Notes: generated by a model from the letters alone, not told the origin. DNA of 64,000 nt from Pleurotus ostreatus/Saccharomyces cerevisiae fusant (GCA_024196135.1 JAMQCK010000010.1:124001-188000); one strand, 5' to 3'; counted from the stretch's first letter, positions 34,827 to 44,839 are shown. A program made the numbers and translations.

Positions 34827-35661
34827 TCATTTCGACCTCTTCTTTGTGCCCCGATTGGTGGCATCCTCAATCACGTCCAGGACGGCAGGAATATCGATGT
34901 CTTCGAAGGCAGGATCGGAATAACTGCCATCGCCGTGGTACAATCGATCCAATTCTTCAAGCACCTCCGTTCGGACTATATTCAACAACTGCTTGGTCGT
35001 CCAGCTCTTCTCGGGGTGCGAGTCGTAGGATTCCGCAGAGGCCTCGCTCCCGGACTCCTCGTCAGAGTCGACGTGGTCGTTGGCGTGAATTTTCTGATAG
35101 GTTGATTCCAGGAAAGCACGTACTGTGCAGAGATTAGCGAGATCGTACAGGAGGGACTGGCTGCACACGCACGATCGACTTTCTTCGGCGTCCTCCTCTG
35201 AATCTCCACCTCGATCAGCCTCCTGCGACGAAACTCGTCCTCAATTTCGGCATCTGTGTAAGGGCGTATCTTCTGTGTCCTTGGGTCGCGAAGGTATAGG
35301 GATATCCGTCCTCTGTAAATGCCTTGCGAGGGCCAGCGATATCCCGGACCAAGGAGCGCATAGTCCAGCGTTCGCTCGAACTCGTTCAAAACGTCCTTCA
35401 GCCTATATTCCTCCAAAACCCCAGTCTTCGGGTTCGGGAGGAGAGGATGGGTCTCCCTCCACTTCTTCTCCAGCGCCTCGTTGCCACCAGTCCCTGGAGC
35501 GTCGGGGACGGGGGCCTCATCCAGAGCTTTGAGGGCCGCCGCGTTGAGATGCGCCGGGACGCCGCCATCCTCGTCTAACAGACGAAGTAAGTATTCTTCT
35601 GAAGGATCGTGAGTGACGAGCAAGCAGAGACACTGCATGTCCGCGTACCGAAGGCGTTCAT
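34827..35661 (-). CDS. Uncharacterised protein with 'DPRT' motif (gene F of a three-gene set)
   Basis: The first exon is only 13 nt (ATGAACGCCTTCG, 35661-35649). After a short intron the protein reads MNAFEEYLLRLLDEDGGVP. The middle has NPKTGVLEEYRLKDVLNEFE, RTLDYALL and LYLRDPRTQKIRPYTDAEIE; a further intron follows VEIQRRTPKKVD; the acidic second half ends in a basic tail (TNRGTKKRSK). No known domain. Order and motifs match the next gene (FARPLDYSLL; LRDPRTGDMRAYSFIELHYE), so they are paralogues. About 160 nt upstream, a block ATGCGTTGnnnCnGAGGAGGTT is shared with the next gene's promoter. All three genes of the set are on the minus strand, each with its own promoter spacer. Confidence 0.65.
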
Positions 35662-36069
35662 CCTGGCGTGGAGGGGCGGGGAGAAGAAGAGATAAGGAAG
35701 TAGACTCTTGCGCTCGTGCTACATATAAGGGTGCAGACGGAACCAAAACATATTCCCTCGAATGCGAGGGCAGGCGACTGAAGATAAGGGAAAACGGTGG
35801 AAGTTCTCGCCGACGAGACATGCGTTGCGTCGGAGGAGGTTATTCGACAGGCGGGGTCCCAAGAGCTCGGCCATGCAGAAGTGAGACATACGCGTCGCCG
35901 AAAAGGAGCTCTGGACCAGATCAGTGCAAGAGGCCAATGAGGGCGCCCAAGTCGGTTTTCAGCCCGCTTGACGCGACAACGAAGAGATCCCCTCAGATGG
36001 TCAGCCCACCTCAGAACCAGAGAATCGGACGGAGAGAAGGAGCTTTGAAAAATATTGCATATCCTGGAA

Positions 36070-36716
36070 TCATACACCCTGGCGCTCGCGTTCGATGGCG
36101 ATGTAGTCCTTGAAATGCCCGCCCTCTCGCGCAACTCTCTCCTCCGCTGCCCTCTGTGCCCTCATGTAGGGAATCATGCTGACCGCAGTCCAGAAATTCG
36201 CGACGCGTCTGACGCACTCCGCCTCGGGATCGGTGAGGATGCTGTAGTTGTCATTGTCGGCGTCCATGAGCGCCGAGGCCTCGGGCGAGTAGTAGCTGTT
36301 CTCCGCTATAGATGCGTTAGTACTAGAGCCGTAGACAAACCGTCGCACTGAACATACCCTCTTCCGTGACTTCCTGGTCTGACTTCCAACGCCCCTGCTG
36401 CTTCATCTCGATCTGGTAGCGGCACTGAAGTTCGTAGTGGAGCTCGATGAACGAGTACGCTCGCATATCGCCCGTCCTTGGATCGCGTAGCTCGACGATC
36501 TTTTTGCCAATGATCGTCGGCTTGATGTCTTCTTCGAGGAGACTGTAGTCCAGCGGACGGGCGAACTCGGCGACAAGGTCCGCATATGAGTAGGGGCAGA
36601 AGTCGCCCGTCTTTGGGTCGCGAAGGGTCAGTCCTTCCGGTAGATGAGTGGATGCGTATGATGCTGTCGAGGCCGTCAGAACATCGAATACGATGATAAG
36701 TCCAATACGCACCCAT
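36070..36716 (-). CDS. Uncharacterised protein with 'DPxTG' motifs (gene G)
   Basis: The start exon is 4 nt (ATGG, 36716-36713). A 52-nt intron follows, then MASYASTHLPEGLTLRDPKT. Starting instead at the ATG 36712 would read through the intron and give a hydrophobic N-terminus not seen in the paralogue. The body has two motif copies, LRDPKTGDFCPYSYADLVAE and LRDPRTGDMRAYSFIELHYE, separated by FARPLDYSLLEEDIKP. A second intron follows QEVTEEG; the C-terminal exon reads ENSYYSPEASALMDADNDNY and ends basic. No catalytic residues or membrane segments are recognised. A TATA-like TATATAAG lies about 65 nt upstream (minus strand of 36778-36785). Confidence 0.65.
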
Positions 36717-37155
36717 CGGACGAAAGTCGGCTTCGAGAAAGAGAGGAAGAAAGCTCGCGTCGATCCCGCTGCAACTTATATATGACAGGCCGCGTGTCTG
36801 TGAAGCTTATCGGAAGCAAAACCTTCGCCCGTTCTCGAATGCGCAGGAAATTGCCTGAAGGCGGAGGCATTACAGGGGAGAGTCTCACCGATAGGACATG
36901 CGTTGGACCAGAGGAGGTTGTTCAGGAACGGAATCCCGAAGATTGATCTGAAGCTCGAGCGCACAGAAGACGCGGCGTGCCGTTCAGACAAGCACTTCCG
37001 ATACCATCAGCAATCGCAAAAAGGCGACATACAAGTACAGGTGGAAAAAGTCAAGACATCATCGCGATTACCATACCTCTAGGCCTTTACGACGATACGT
37101 AGGGTAATGCGCATAATGGCACTGAACGAGAGCAAGCGTCAAACACGAGATATTA

Positions 37156-38151
37156 CTAATGTTCGAGGGCACGCACATCGTCACAGTCGCAAGGATCGCA
37201 CCGAGCGCAACGACAGTCAGGCATCCTTCGCGCTTCCCCCATATCCTCGTGCTCCCTCGTGGTGTGCACCGTCGTCGCTTTCTTCGGGGGTCCTTCCTTC
37301 TTCGCTGCGTCCTCCTTCGCGGCTTCCGCCTCTTGCTTCGCCGCCTCCGCCTTCTGCTTCGCCGCCTCCGTATTCTTTTTCGCCGCATCCTTTTCCTCCT
37401 GCCTCTTCGCCCGCAACTCCAGCTTCTCCATAGCCTCATCCAAAGTCGGCAGTCCCATCCCTTCTAGGAGAGGGCCACCGGCGAAGGAGATCGGCCCGAT
37501 GTCGTCGTCTTCCTCCTCGTCGCTCTGCTCTTCCTCTCTCGCAGGCTCGCGAGCCTTCCGTTCGGCTCTCTTGCTGTCCCAACGCTGCGCCTGGTCGCGC
37601 TCCCTTCGTTCCTCCTCTGGGTCACCAAGGAGCGCAGCCAGCATGTCCGCGTGCGTGCGTCCGCGCCTCTTGCTCGCTCCCGGCGTCGAGCTGGGCTGCT
37701 GCTCGCGCTCGCGTGTCCGCGACTCGGCTTGGCTTCGGTCCCCTCGCGGAGCATTATCGCGCCCGTTAGACGGTCCCTGCTTGGGCTCCCTCTTCTCCCG
37801 CTCAGAGTCGCCGAGAAGCGCAGCCAACATCTCTGCGTGCGTGTGCCCGCGCTTCCTGCTCGACCGCTGCTCTTGCTCCCGCGCCCTCTGCTCGGCTAAC
37901 TCGCGTTCCCTACGCTGAGCCTCCTCACGCTGCCTCCGTGCGGTGTCCTCGCGCTCCAGCCACTCGGCCTCCTCTCTTTCCCTCCGTTCCTCCTCGGGAT
38001 CCCCTGCAAGGAGCGCAGCAAAAACTTCGGCGTGCGTATACTCGCGCATCCTGCCCGTGCGGGGGTCAGGAAGCCAGGCCGTCGGAGGGCCCCATTCGAT
38101 CTCGGGCTCGAGTTCAGACTCGGTGTCACGGGTGTTGGTGGGATGAGCCAT
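37156..38151 (-). CDS. Charged coiled-coil protein with 'DPRTG' motif and internal repeats (gene H)
   Basis: One 331-codon frame from ATG 38151 (MAHPTNTRDTESELEPEIEW). LPDPRTGRMREYTHAEVFAA links it to genes F and G. The unit THAEVFAALLAGDPEEERR recurs as THAEMLAALLGDSEREKR and THADMLAALLGDPEEERR, separated by 60-75 residues of highly charged Arg/Glu/Gln sequence predicted to form coiled coil. A Lys/Ala/Glu helix with AAKQKAEAAKQEAEAAKE follows, then a short Cys-rich end (CRCARCDPCDCDD) that could bind a metal. Low complexity makes homology guesses unsafe; function unknown. The long plus-strand frames over this gene are mirrors of the repeats. Confidence 0.6.
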   Translation of the reverse strand: MAHPTNTRDTESELEPEIEWGPPTAWLPDPRTGRMREYTHAEVFAALLAGDPEEERREREEAEWLEREDTARRQREEAQRRERELAEQRAREQEQRSSRKRGHTHAEMLAALLGDSEREKREPKQGPSNGRDNAPRGDRSQAESRTREREQQPSSTPGASKRRGRTHADMLAALLGDPEEERRERDQAQRWDSKRAERKAREPAREEEQSDEEEDDDIGPISFAGGPLLEGMGLPTLDEAMEKLELRAKRQEEKDAAKKNTEAAKQKAEAAKQEAEAAKEDAAKKEGPPKKATTVHTTREHEDMGEARRMPDCRCARCDPCDCDDVRALEH

Positions 38152-38841
38152 GGTAACTTGGCTGTTCGGGGTTAGACGGAAGCTGGCGACGGGTGGTGGC
38201 AAGAATGGTCGCGCTCAACAATATTGGCAGAAATAAAGGTCGTCGAGAGAGAGTACAAGATGGACGTCAAGACATGGAAGCAAATGTTTGCCCCTATTCA
38301 GTGCTCAAAGAATGATGCCGGCGAGTATGCAGAGCAAGAATGCCGGCTTGCAGGGTCCTTTTATTCAATCGGGTTCAGGGTGCATCGAGCGGAAGAGCGC
38401 AAGGTGTCCAGACAGGTAGCAGGATGCTAGAGCGTCGGAGCTCGTAGCACGGGCTGGCATGTAGAGTAGACCATGCGCTCGGCGTACGATGGGGGCTGGG
38501 TTCAAGCTGGAACTATCGGCAACTGCCGGCTTGGCCAGGTTGGGTCACGTGACTAGGCACCCACAAGCGCCTATGACTGGCTCACGGACAGCAACACAGC
38601 ACGGGTGCGCGGGTGTGCTGCTGAGAAAAAAGTACACGGGATTCTGTGGTATGCTGCGCGCTTAAATCTTAAAGGCACATGAGGCGTCGTCAATGATTAA
38701 GTCAATGCACGCTTCGTAATGCTCGAAATTAAGGAATGTGAAGTGGTAGAGTGCTACGAGGGCGTCGAGTAACGTACGCCGAGATGCTGAGAGGCGGTAG
38801 CATGGATGCTGTACAGAGACCTGCTGTACGGCGAGGTGCTA
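38152..38841. other. Intergenic stretch, no supported gene
   Basis: Spacer of about 690 nt containing the gene H promoter (one CACGTG near 38546) and the 3' side of the next gene. A 68-codon plus-strand frame (38224-38430) has no support. Confidence 0.4.
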
Positions 38842-39404
38842 TCAAACAGGAGGGCATGTATGACGATGTTTACGCGCATCAGCCTTGCGACACTGGTAAA
38901 GGTAGATAGTTTTAGTATCAGTCTCTTTGAGCATAGCACTAGACGGCACACCTTTTGGCTGCAATAACACACTCCGCACCGAGAGCAGAACTCGCGACTC
39001 TCACTGCTCTGCGGATCTTCTCGCGGGCATCTAGCACACTGAGGCCGACCTCCACCCCTTTCCACTTCGATCACAGCCACGTTCACGTCGTCGTCAACTC
39101 TTCCGAGCACAATGAAACCACGTCGACTGCTATCCCTGCTCCTGTAAGCAATGACGGCGACGTCGTGAGGCGGCCAGATGTAACGGTGCACGCTCCCTGA
39201 TAGGAAGTACCACGCAATGTTCTCCACAAAGCGCGAGAGAAAGGCTGATGCTTGGGATGAGAGATGCTATGGTCCAGAGATGGCGGGTGCCGCACCGAGG
39301 TAGTCCGCGACTTGCCTTTTCAGCGCCTCCAGTGCATTGTACTGTGCGCCATATTTGCAGTAAACGAGGCTGAGCGCACCGCCGATGGAGACGATCCAGT
39401 ACAT
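38842..39404 (-). CDS. Small protein with hydrophobic N-terminus and C-terminal MYND finger (gene I)
   Basis: The model from ATG 39404: MYWIVSIGGALSLVYCKYGA, a 51-nt intron after VADYLG, FVENIAWYFLSGSVHRYIWP, a beta-rich middle, then the finger CARCPREDPQSSESREFC, CGVCYCSQK, intron, CRKADARKHRHTC, stop at 38842. The finger intron is in the same place as in the other MYND genes. About 150 residues. The paralogue J (next gene) has the same order: hydrophobic start, Trp-Pro-Pro segment, short beta region, finger at the end. An upstream exon from ATG 39615 is conceivable, but the CACGTG at 39535-39540, 131 nt before 39404, fits a promoter there. Possibly membrane-tethered; partner unknown. Confidence 0.6.
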
Positions 39405-39929
39405 GAGAGGGCGGAACAGCTATTCAATGCCGTGACGAGAAAGGCGTCGGGGGGAACAGGGAGAAAGGGGGTGACTCAAAGGGAGCGCGTCGAGGTCTCA
39501 CCTTCGATCGCCCACCATATCTGCCCCCGCTGTCCACGTGCGGTATCCTCTGCCGGCGGTCTGGCTCTTTGGAGGCAAAAGCAAAAAGAGTGATGTGAGT
39601 AGAAGGGACGAACATGGAAACGAGACTGTAGCGTTGCGCGGCGGCGCGTCTACCGGGCGTCTATGCCGATGCATATCGTGGCGAGGCACGATATACTCGG
39701 AGCGAGCCCGAATACAGGACGCGGGTCGGGGAAGAGGCGTGAAGCAAAGCAAATCATCTATAATGGCGCGGGTGCAAAAGTAACAAGAGACCAAAGACGT
39801 GGGACGAGAGGGATGGTAGTACACGAGAGCAAGAGGAGCAGATGCAGCAAAGATAGAGAACAAGATCTGTCGAGAAATAGAACAAGAAGAGGCGAAATCC
39901 GTCGATGGGCGTCGCCATGCGCGCGCGAC

Positions 39930-40588
39930 TCAAGCGCGGCATCTGCGCTTGTGCACGCGCGCGTCGGCCTTCCGACACTAGAAAAAGCCGGTTTTTAGCC
40001 AGGCGGAGAGTTGAGGTGAGCCCAGTGTACGTACCTTCGCACTGCAATAAGGAGCGCTGCACTGTCCGCAATATGACGGCTTCCGGCGCTGGTCGGGGTT
40101 CTTCCGCTTGCAGCGGGTACAGACAATCGTCGGCTCCTCCTCCTCGTAGTCTTCTTCGTCGTCCTCGTAGTACGAAGGCCGTGCACCGTCTCTATAGCTT
40201 TGAGGGCGAGGGGCGCGCTCAAAGCGCGCATGTCCGACATTGGGCCCGAAGTGCTCTGGACCTGGCTTGTCGACCACGACGAGAACGTATTGGCGCGTAA
40301 CGGGGTCGTATACGACGTAGGCGGGAACGGCCCGCAGTGGCGGCCAGAAGTAGTTGAACACGCGCTTAGGGAGAAGCCAATAGGCAACCTTGGGGAGGTA
40401 ATGCCAGAAGAGATCTGCGGAGGACGGTAAGCTACAAGCTAACAAAGTCTTCGACTAATATGCACACCTGTCCAGTGTAGATACTCAGCAAGTTTAAACG
40501 CTATGCAAATGAACGCGGCGACGGCGCTGTACACAGGGCCAAAGCAGACGAGTATGAGGAGGACGCCACAGAAGGATTTATGCGCCAT
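39930..40588 (-). CDS. Small membrane-anchored protein with C-terminal MYND finger (gene J)
   Basis: ATG 40588 opens MAHKSFCGVLLILVCFGPVY followed by SAVAAFICIAFKLAEYLHW, which make one or two transmembrane helices. A GT-AG intron, then LFWHYLPKVAYWLLPKRVFN, a segment VVYDPVTRQYVLVVVDKPGP, an acidic linker (EDDEEDYEEEE), and the finger CTRCKRKNPDQRRKPSYCGQ, CSAPYCSAK, intron, CRKADARVHKRRC. Stop at 39930. Clearly a paralogue of gene I. An in-frame ATG at 40624 would add 12 residues. Unlike the MYND A-E family, the finger is C-terminal and there is no SPGEY tail. No CACGTG is seen upstream. Function unknown. Confidence 0.65.
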
Positions 40589-41086
40589 CGCTAGCGACGC
40601 GCCAGATCGCACATATCTCAGCATGTTCGTTGTAGATAGGCGCTTAGATGGTCAGGGAGGAGGCGAGAAGCCAATCAAGTTGAGGCGGCGTTCAACAGTG
40701 TCGTGAAGGCTCGAGACAGAGCTCTGCAAGGCTTGTAGACAGGAGCTTGACTTTGCTGGCGCAAGGAGCACTATATGCGACGTGTTGATCGCGCGTAAAA
40801 GTCTCAGAAAACTTGTGGTCGTCGTCGTCGATGTCAAAGTCAGAATGTCACGTAGTCACGGATACGGTCACGGATTCCTTGACCGGACTCTCGGCCCGGA
40901 AGGTCCGCAGGGCCGCCGGCCCGCCCCCGATGTAAGCGCTTGTGCATGTCGTTGAGGCGAGCTTTGGAGAAAATTCGCAGCGTTTTCAAGACACACCAAT
41001 ACTTGTCGTGATATCGACCGAAGATACTTAGCACCATACAGTTACATTTAATCTAGGTCTGATCATAGATAGGCACGAACGCTCCG

Positions 41087-42014
41087 TTATGCCTTCCTGC
41101 GCTGGTCACCGAATCGAGAAGCGTAATCCTTCTTCAGATTCTCCTGCAGCAGATATTAGCAAGTGAAGAAGTCCGTTACATGATATCGTCTCACCTCGTC
41201 GAAGGTCTGCTTCACGCTATCGCGCGCCTTTAGATTGGCCCAATATTCCCTGTAGCGAGCAAACCGCGGCTCCGTCTGCAGGACGTTCCACGCTTTCGGA
41301 CCCTCGCCCACCGCAAACGACCCAACATCATCTCTCAGCGCCACCTCCAGCCTCGCAAAGAATGGCGCGATCGCGATATCCGCGATGGTGAACTGATCCC
41401 CGACGACATACTTGTTTCCAGCCGGCAGAAGCGTCTGCAGGAACTCGAGCCCAGCGTAGAGCTTCTCGAAGCCCTCGCCCTGCCTATAGGCGGCAACCCA
41501 GCCAGGGACGAGCCGGCTGCTGACGGATTCGACGAAGAAGCGTGCGCGGGCGCGAAGGACGGGGTCGGTGGGGAGGAGGGGGTGGTCCGGATGGAGGTCG
41601 TTGAAGAAGTCGACGAGCACTAGGGATTCGGCAATTATGACCGCGTCCGCAGAGGGTGCTTCGGGAGGGTGCTCGGTGCCGCCGTAGGTGATGGCGGGGA
41701 CCTACGATTGACTGTTAGTTTCGAGGGCGAGGGATGGAGTAAGTTGATAACGCACTTGGCCTCTGGGGTTGACATTGGGGTACCACTCGGGCTTGTTCCT
41801 CAAGTCGATCTCGACTCTCCTGAAGGGAAGACCTGTCTCCGCAAGCGCGATTTCAGCCTGCAGAGCCGTCAGTCGCTCGCCCTGGCCATCTCCGATAAAG
41901 CCCACGTACGCGATGCGCGTAAGGGCAGATCTGTGGCTGCAGTCAATACGGCCTTCCAACGAGCAGACTTGATTGACGTACCTTCGCAGTGTAAAGGGTA
42001 ATCTGGCCGACCAT
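41087..42014 (-). CDS. Omega-like glutathione S-transferase (copy 1)
   Basis: The N-terminus MVGQITLYTAK is a thioredoxin-fold strand, followed after an intron by ICPYAHR, where the Cys-Pro-Tyr is the catalytic-cysteine motif of omega/GTO-type GSTs (glutathione-dependent reduction and deglutathionylation). Then IALAETGLPFRRVEIDLRNK, WYPNVNPRGQVPAITYGG with the cis-Pro, and an all-helical C-terminal domain (VLVDFFNDLHPDHPLLPTDP; VVGDQFTIADIAIAPFFARL, the N-capping S/T-x-x-D box). The last exon reads ENLKKDYASRFGDQRRKA. About 250 residues and intact. Tandem with copy 2, same strand, same intron layout. TATATAAG and TGAGTAA lie upstream. Confidence 0.9.
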
Positions 42015-42060
42015 GATAGACGTGAGAAGCTTGGTGATCTCATCGTAGACAATGCTAGCC

Positions 42061-42135
42061 CTTATATACCCCTCGGGGACACGCCATAGCGCTTCGCTAT
42101 GATGTCGAGGGTGAGTATATGGATCGCCTGAGTAA
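42061..42135 (-). promoter_or_regulatory. GST copy 1 promoter: TATA box and AP-1/Yap-like site
   Basis: TATATAAG (42068-42061) about 50 nt before the ATG; TTACTCA on the minus strand (42135-42129, TGAGTAA on plus) about 118 nt before it. A word TATGGCGTG stands between them. All three recur at matching distances before copy 2. Confidence 0.5.
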
Positions 42136-42714
42136 GCAGTCCAATCAGCTGTCAGCCAGGCAGACCATCAGCTGGCTACCGCGGGAGACTACCGCTGGCG
42201 GAGAAGAAGGGGCAGTCGGAATGAAGCCCGAGAGTTACTCAGATTCGAGGGATTCTTCAGTTCCTGCCGATGGGAACTGGTAACATGCGTGCTATATGGG
42301 ACGAGAAGCCAGTGGTGCCCCTCCTGTCGGAGCCGACGTGGTATGAGAGCATGATAAAGGCTCGAACTCACGGTATCAGATTTGTCAAGGGCGGGCTTTC
42401 TAGGTTGCGATTCAAGAACTCAATCGACAAGCCATGATTGTCGAAAGCTAGGAAGCCTGATCATGACTTTGTGGCGCTCTCAGTCAAGTCACAGTCACGC
42501 GGACCCACACGAGCCCATACATGTTGAACTTCGGTGATTGATTGGACTTGGGAATGTGCGAGATCCTGAACGCGTCGCGTATCGGTCTGCCAATTCATCG
42601 GAAGAGACTCTTCCGTCTCTCGCGCTCGCAAACGTAACCCCACTGACGAAGAGGTTATGTGGCTGGCTATCGTACAATGTTGTACTCCGACTCAGTACAT
42701 CATGCTTATGGTAT

Positions 42715-43633
42715 TTACGACTTGCGAAGGTCCGCGATACGAGCAGAGAAGGACTTCTTGATGTATTCCTGGTAGCGACCCGTCAGTGATATACATGCGA
42801 GGCTGTTAGCGACACTCACCTCATCGAAGGTCTTCTTGAAGCTCTCCCTCTCCTTCAAGTTTGCATAGTACTCTCTCCAGCGCGCGAACTTCGGTTCCGT
42901 CTGCAAAGCGTTCCACGCCTTGAGGCCCTCGCCTTTCGCGAAGACGCCAATATCGTTGCGAAATGTGAGCTCCGCCCTCGCAAAGAACGGCGTGGCCGCA
43001 ATGTCCGCAATCGTGTACTGGTCGCCGACCGCGTACTTGCCGTTCGGTGAGAGCAACGATTGCAAGAATTCTACTGCGTCGTAGAACTTCTCGAATCCTT
43101 CGCCACGCATCACCGCGGCGGCCCAGGCACCGGAGAGGCGGCTGCCGACAGCCTCAACAAAGTAGCGCGCCTTCGCGCGGAGGACGGGGTCGTTGGGGAG
43201 GAGCGGGTGGTCGGGGTGGAGGTCGTTGAAGAAATCAACGAGGACGAGGGACTCGGCAATCTTCTCGGACTCGGGCGAGGGCTGCTCGACCGGGTGCTCC
43301 GGGCCACCGTAGGTGATGGCGGGGACCTGGAGACTGCGTGAGTGCGGGACGATAGGAGGTGGGCGCGCCACTCACCTGGCCTCTGGGGTTCACGTTCGGG
43401 TACCAGTCAGGCTTGTTCCTCAGGTCGATCTCGACCCGCCTGAAGGGCAAGCCCGTCTCTGCGAGCGCAATTTCTGCCTAGGCGGGAGTCAGTTGATCGT
43501 GTTCGTCAGGCGATAAGTTATGCACGCACGCGCTGTGCATAGGGGCAGATCTTTCGAGAACTGTCAGTCCAGATTGGCGGACTCAAGGTAATAAACGTAC
43601 CTTGGCGGTATAAAGGGTAATCTGGCCGACCAT
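42715..43633 (-). CDS. Omega-like glutathione S-transferase (copy 2)
   Basis: Same start (MVGQITLYTAK), catalytic motif ICPYAQR, and blocks IALAETGLPFRRVEIDLRNK, DWYPNVNPRGQ, VPAITYGG, LVDFFNDLHPDHPLLPNDPV and YAVGDQYTIADIAATPFFAR. The last exon reads EYIKKSFSARIADLRKS. Intron positions equal those of copy 1; the frame is intact. The two differ mainly in the C-terminal helical domain that shapes the second-substrate site, so different specificities are plausible. Detoxification of lignin- or wood-derived compounds is a common inference for such fungal GSTs, not shown here. Confidence 0.9.
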
Positions 43634-43680
43634 GGTGGAAGTGGAATGAGAGCTGGGGCGAGCAGATGACACCGCGTTGT

Positions 43681-43755
43681 TTATATACCGCCGTGACGGC
43701 ACGCCATAACCGAACGCCATGACATGTGTGGCGGAAGAATCGAATGCCTGAGTAA
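43681..43755 (-). promoter_or_regulatory. GST copy 2 promoter: TATA box and AP-1/Yap-like site
   Basis: TATATAA at 43687-43681 and TTACTCA (minus strand, 43755-43749) about 119 nt before the ATG at 43633, within a conserved GCTTACTCAGGC word also found before copy 1. Confidence 0.5.
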
Positions 43756-44233
43756 GCTTGAAGTTGCGGGTGGGTACTAGCGTAGCGAAGCCCCTCGGTC
43801 TGAGAAGATGACTAAAGGATGACATCTCCTATACTTATAGCGAGTCGGGCAAAAGGGACCTCGTGGGACGACGGGGAAGATGGAGGGAAGGGATAAGTGT
43901 ATGACGAGCCTATATAGGGTTCTGTACACGCGTGGTGCGATGTCGATGAACCGCGAGGGGTTACTAAGAGCGGTAGGTAATCATTGTGGTTCCGAACAAG
44001 CCTCAGTGGCGAGATGGTCAGGATGAATGCCGGCGCGCGTCGGATATGCAACCGGATCTCAGGCTAAATGGCGCGCTTACTCTGTATGGTAATTTACGAA
44101 GAGGCCCACAGCTCAGGCATACTACATGGACCTGGGCAATGAAATCAGCTGTAAGTGGGAGGCCACGTTGTACAAAGACGCACCTAAAAGTGATTAGTAT
44201 CGTCGATCCTATGCGGGCAATGCTTCATGCAGT

Positions 44234-44755
44234 TCAGCAGGACGCTGACAACGCCCACTTCTCGCCGTCATCCGGTAAGTCTGACTCTACATCGCGCATG
44301 CTCTGCGCGACCACTGGATCGACGAATTTCTTGAAGACGGGTACTTCTCGGTGATATCTACAGGGGCGCCAGAGGTGCTGAGTTTTAACCGTTTGTGAGT
44401 GTCCAATCCACACATCGACGACGTTCCTGTGGGTTGCGTAGATGCGAAGCTCACGGAGCGGTATTCCCTGCGATGCGCGATAGCTGACGACTCTCCTCAG
44501 TCGCCATACGTACTGCTGGGATCCCAGGCGCCGGATGCCCGTCCACACGGCGGGGTCACCGCTCACGGGCGTCCCGAAGAGGAGATCGCCGACGTCTTGG
44601 ATGAGGTGCGCGGTGTCTTGCGGGGGGAGCTGCGCGAGGCGCTTGAGGGCCTGGACTACTGGATATTCCGCGAACAAAACAACGCTAGAGCTCGCGAATT
44701 CTCTACTGAATGGCGGGCCCAGGCTTGCAATCTTCTCAGGCGATGGAGCGGACAT
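44234..44755 (-). CDS. Uncharacterised protein (tentative)
   Basis: One open frame of 173 codons from MSAPSPEKIASLGPPFSREF. It contains VVQALKRLAQLPPQDTAHLI and VGDLLFGTPVSGDPAVWTG, amphipathic and strongly GC at third positions, and ends in RDVESDLPDDGEKWALSASC. A consensus donor GTACGT after GSQQ could remove a 47-nt intron, so the internal structure is unsure. It faces the next gene across 84 nt. The plus-strand frame over the same bases (44399-44755) is also open; I prefer this strand because the segment 44756-44839 looks like a leader and the protein texture is more natural. No domain recognised. Confidence 0.4.
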   Translation of the reverse strand: MSAPSPEKIASLGPPFSREFASSSVVLFAEYPVVQALKRLAQLPPQDTAHLIQDVGDLLFGTPVSGDPAVWTGIRRLGSQQYVWRLRRVVSYRASQGIPLRELRIYATHRNVVDVWIGHSQTVKTQHLWRPCRYHREVPVFKKFVDPVVAQSMRDVESDLPDDGEKWALSASC

Positions 44756-44839
44756 AGCAAGGCCACTAAAGGTCTGCTCCTACTCCCACCCTCCCACAAA
44801 ACAGAGAGCGACGCACACTCTCTAGCAGCCTTGCCAGCA

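Noticed and set aside
37259..37918. 219-codon Ser/Ala/Leu-rich plus-strand frame
   Set aside because: Mirror of the Glu/Arg repeats of gene H.
39300..39404. GC donor (AAAAG|GCAAGT) in gene I
   Set aside because: Phase does not fit the next exon; the GT donor 20 nt later does.
40652..40837. 61-codon Ser/Thr-rich minus-strand frame before gene J
   Set aside because: No motif and no splice join to gene J; likely chance.
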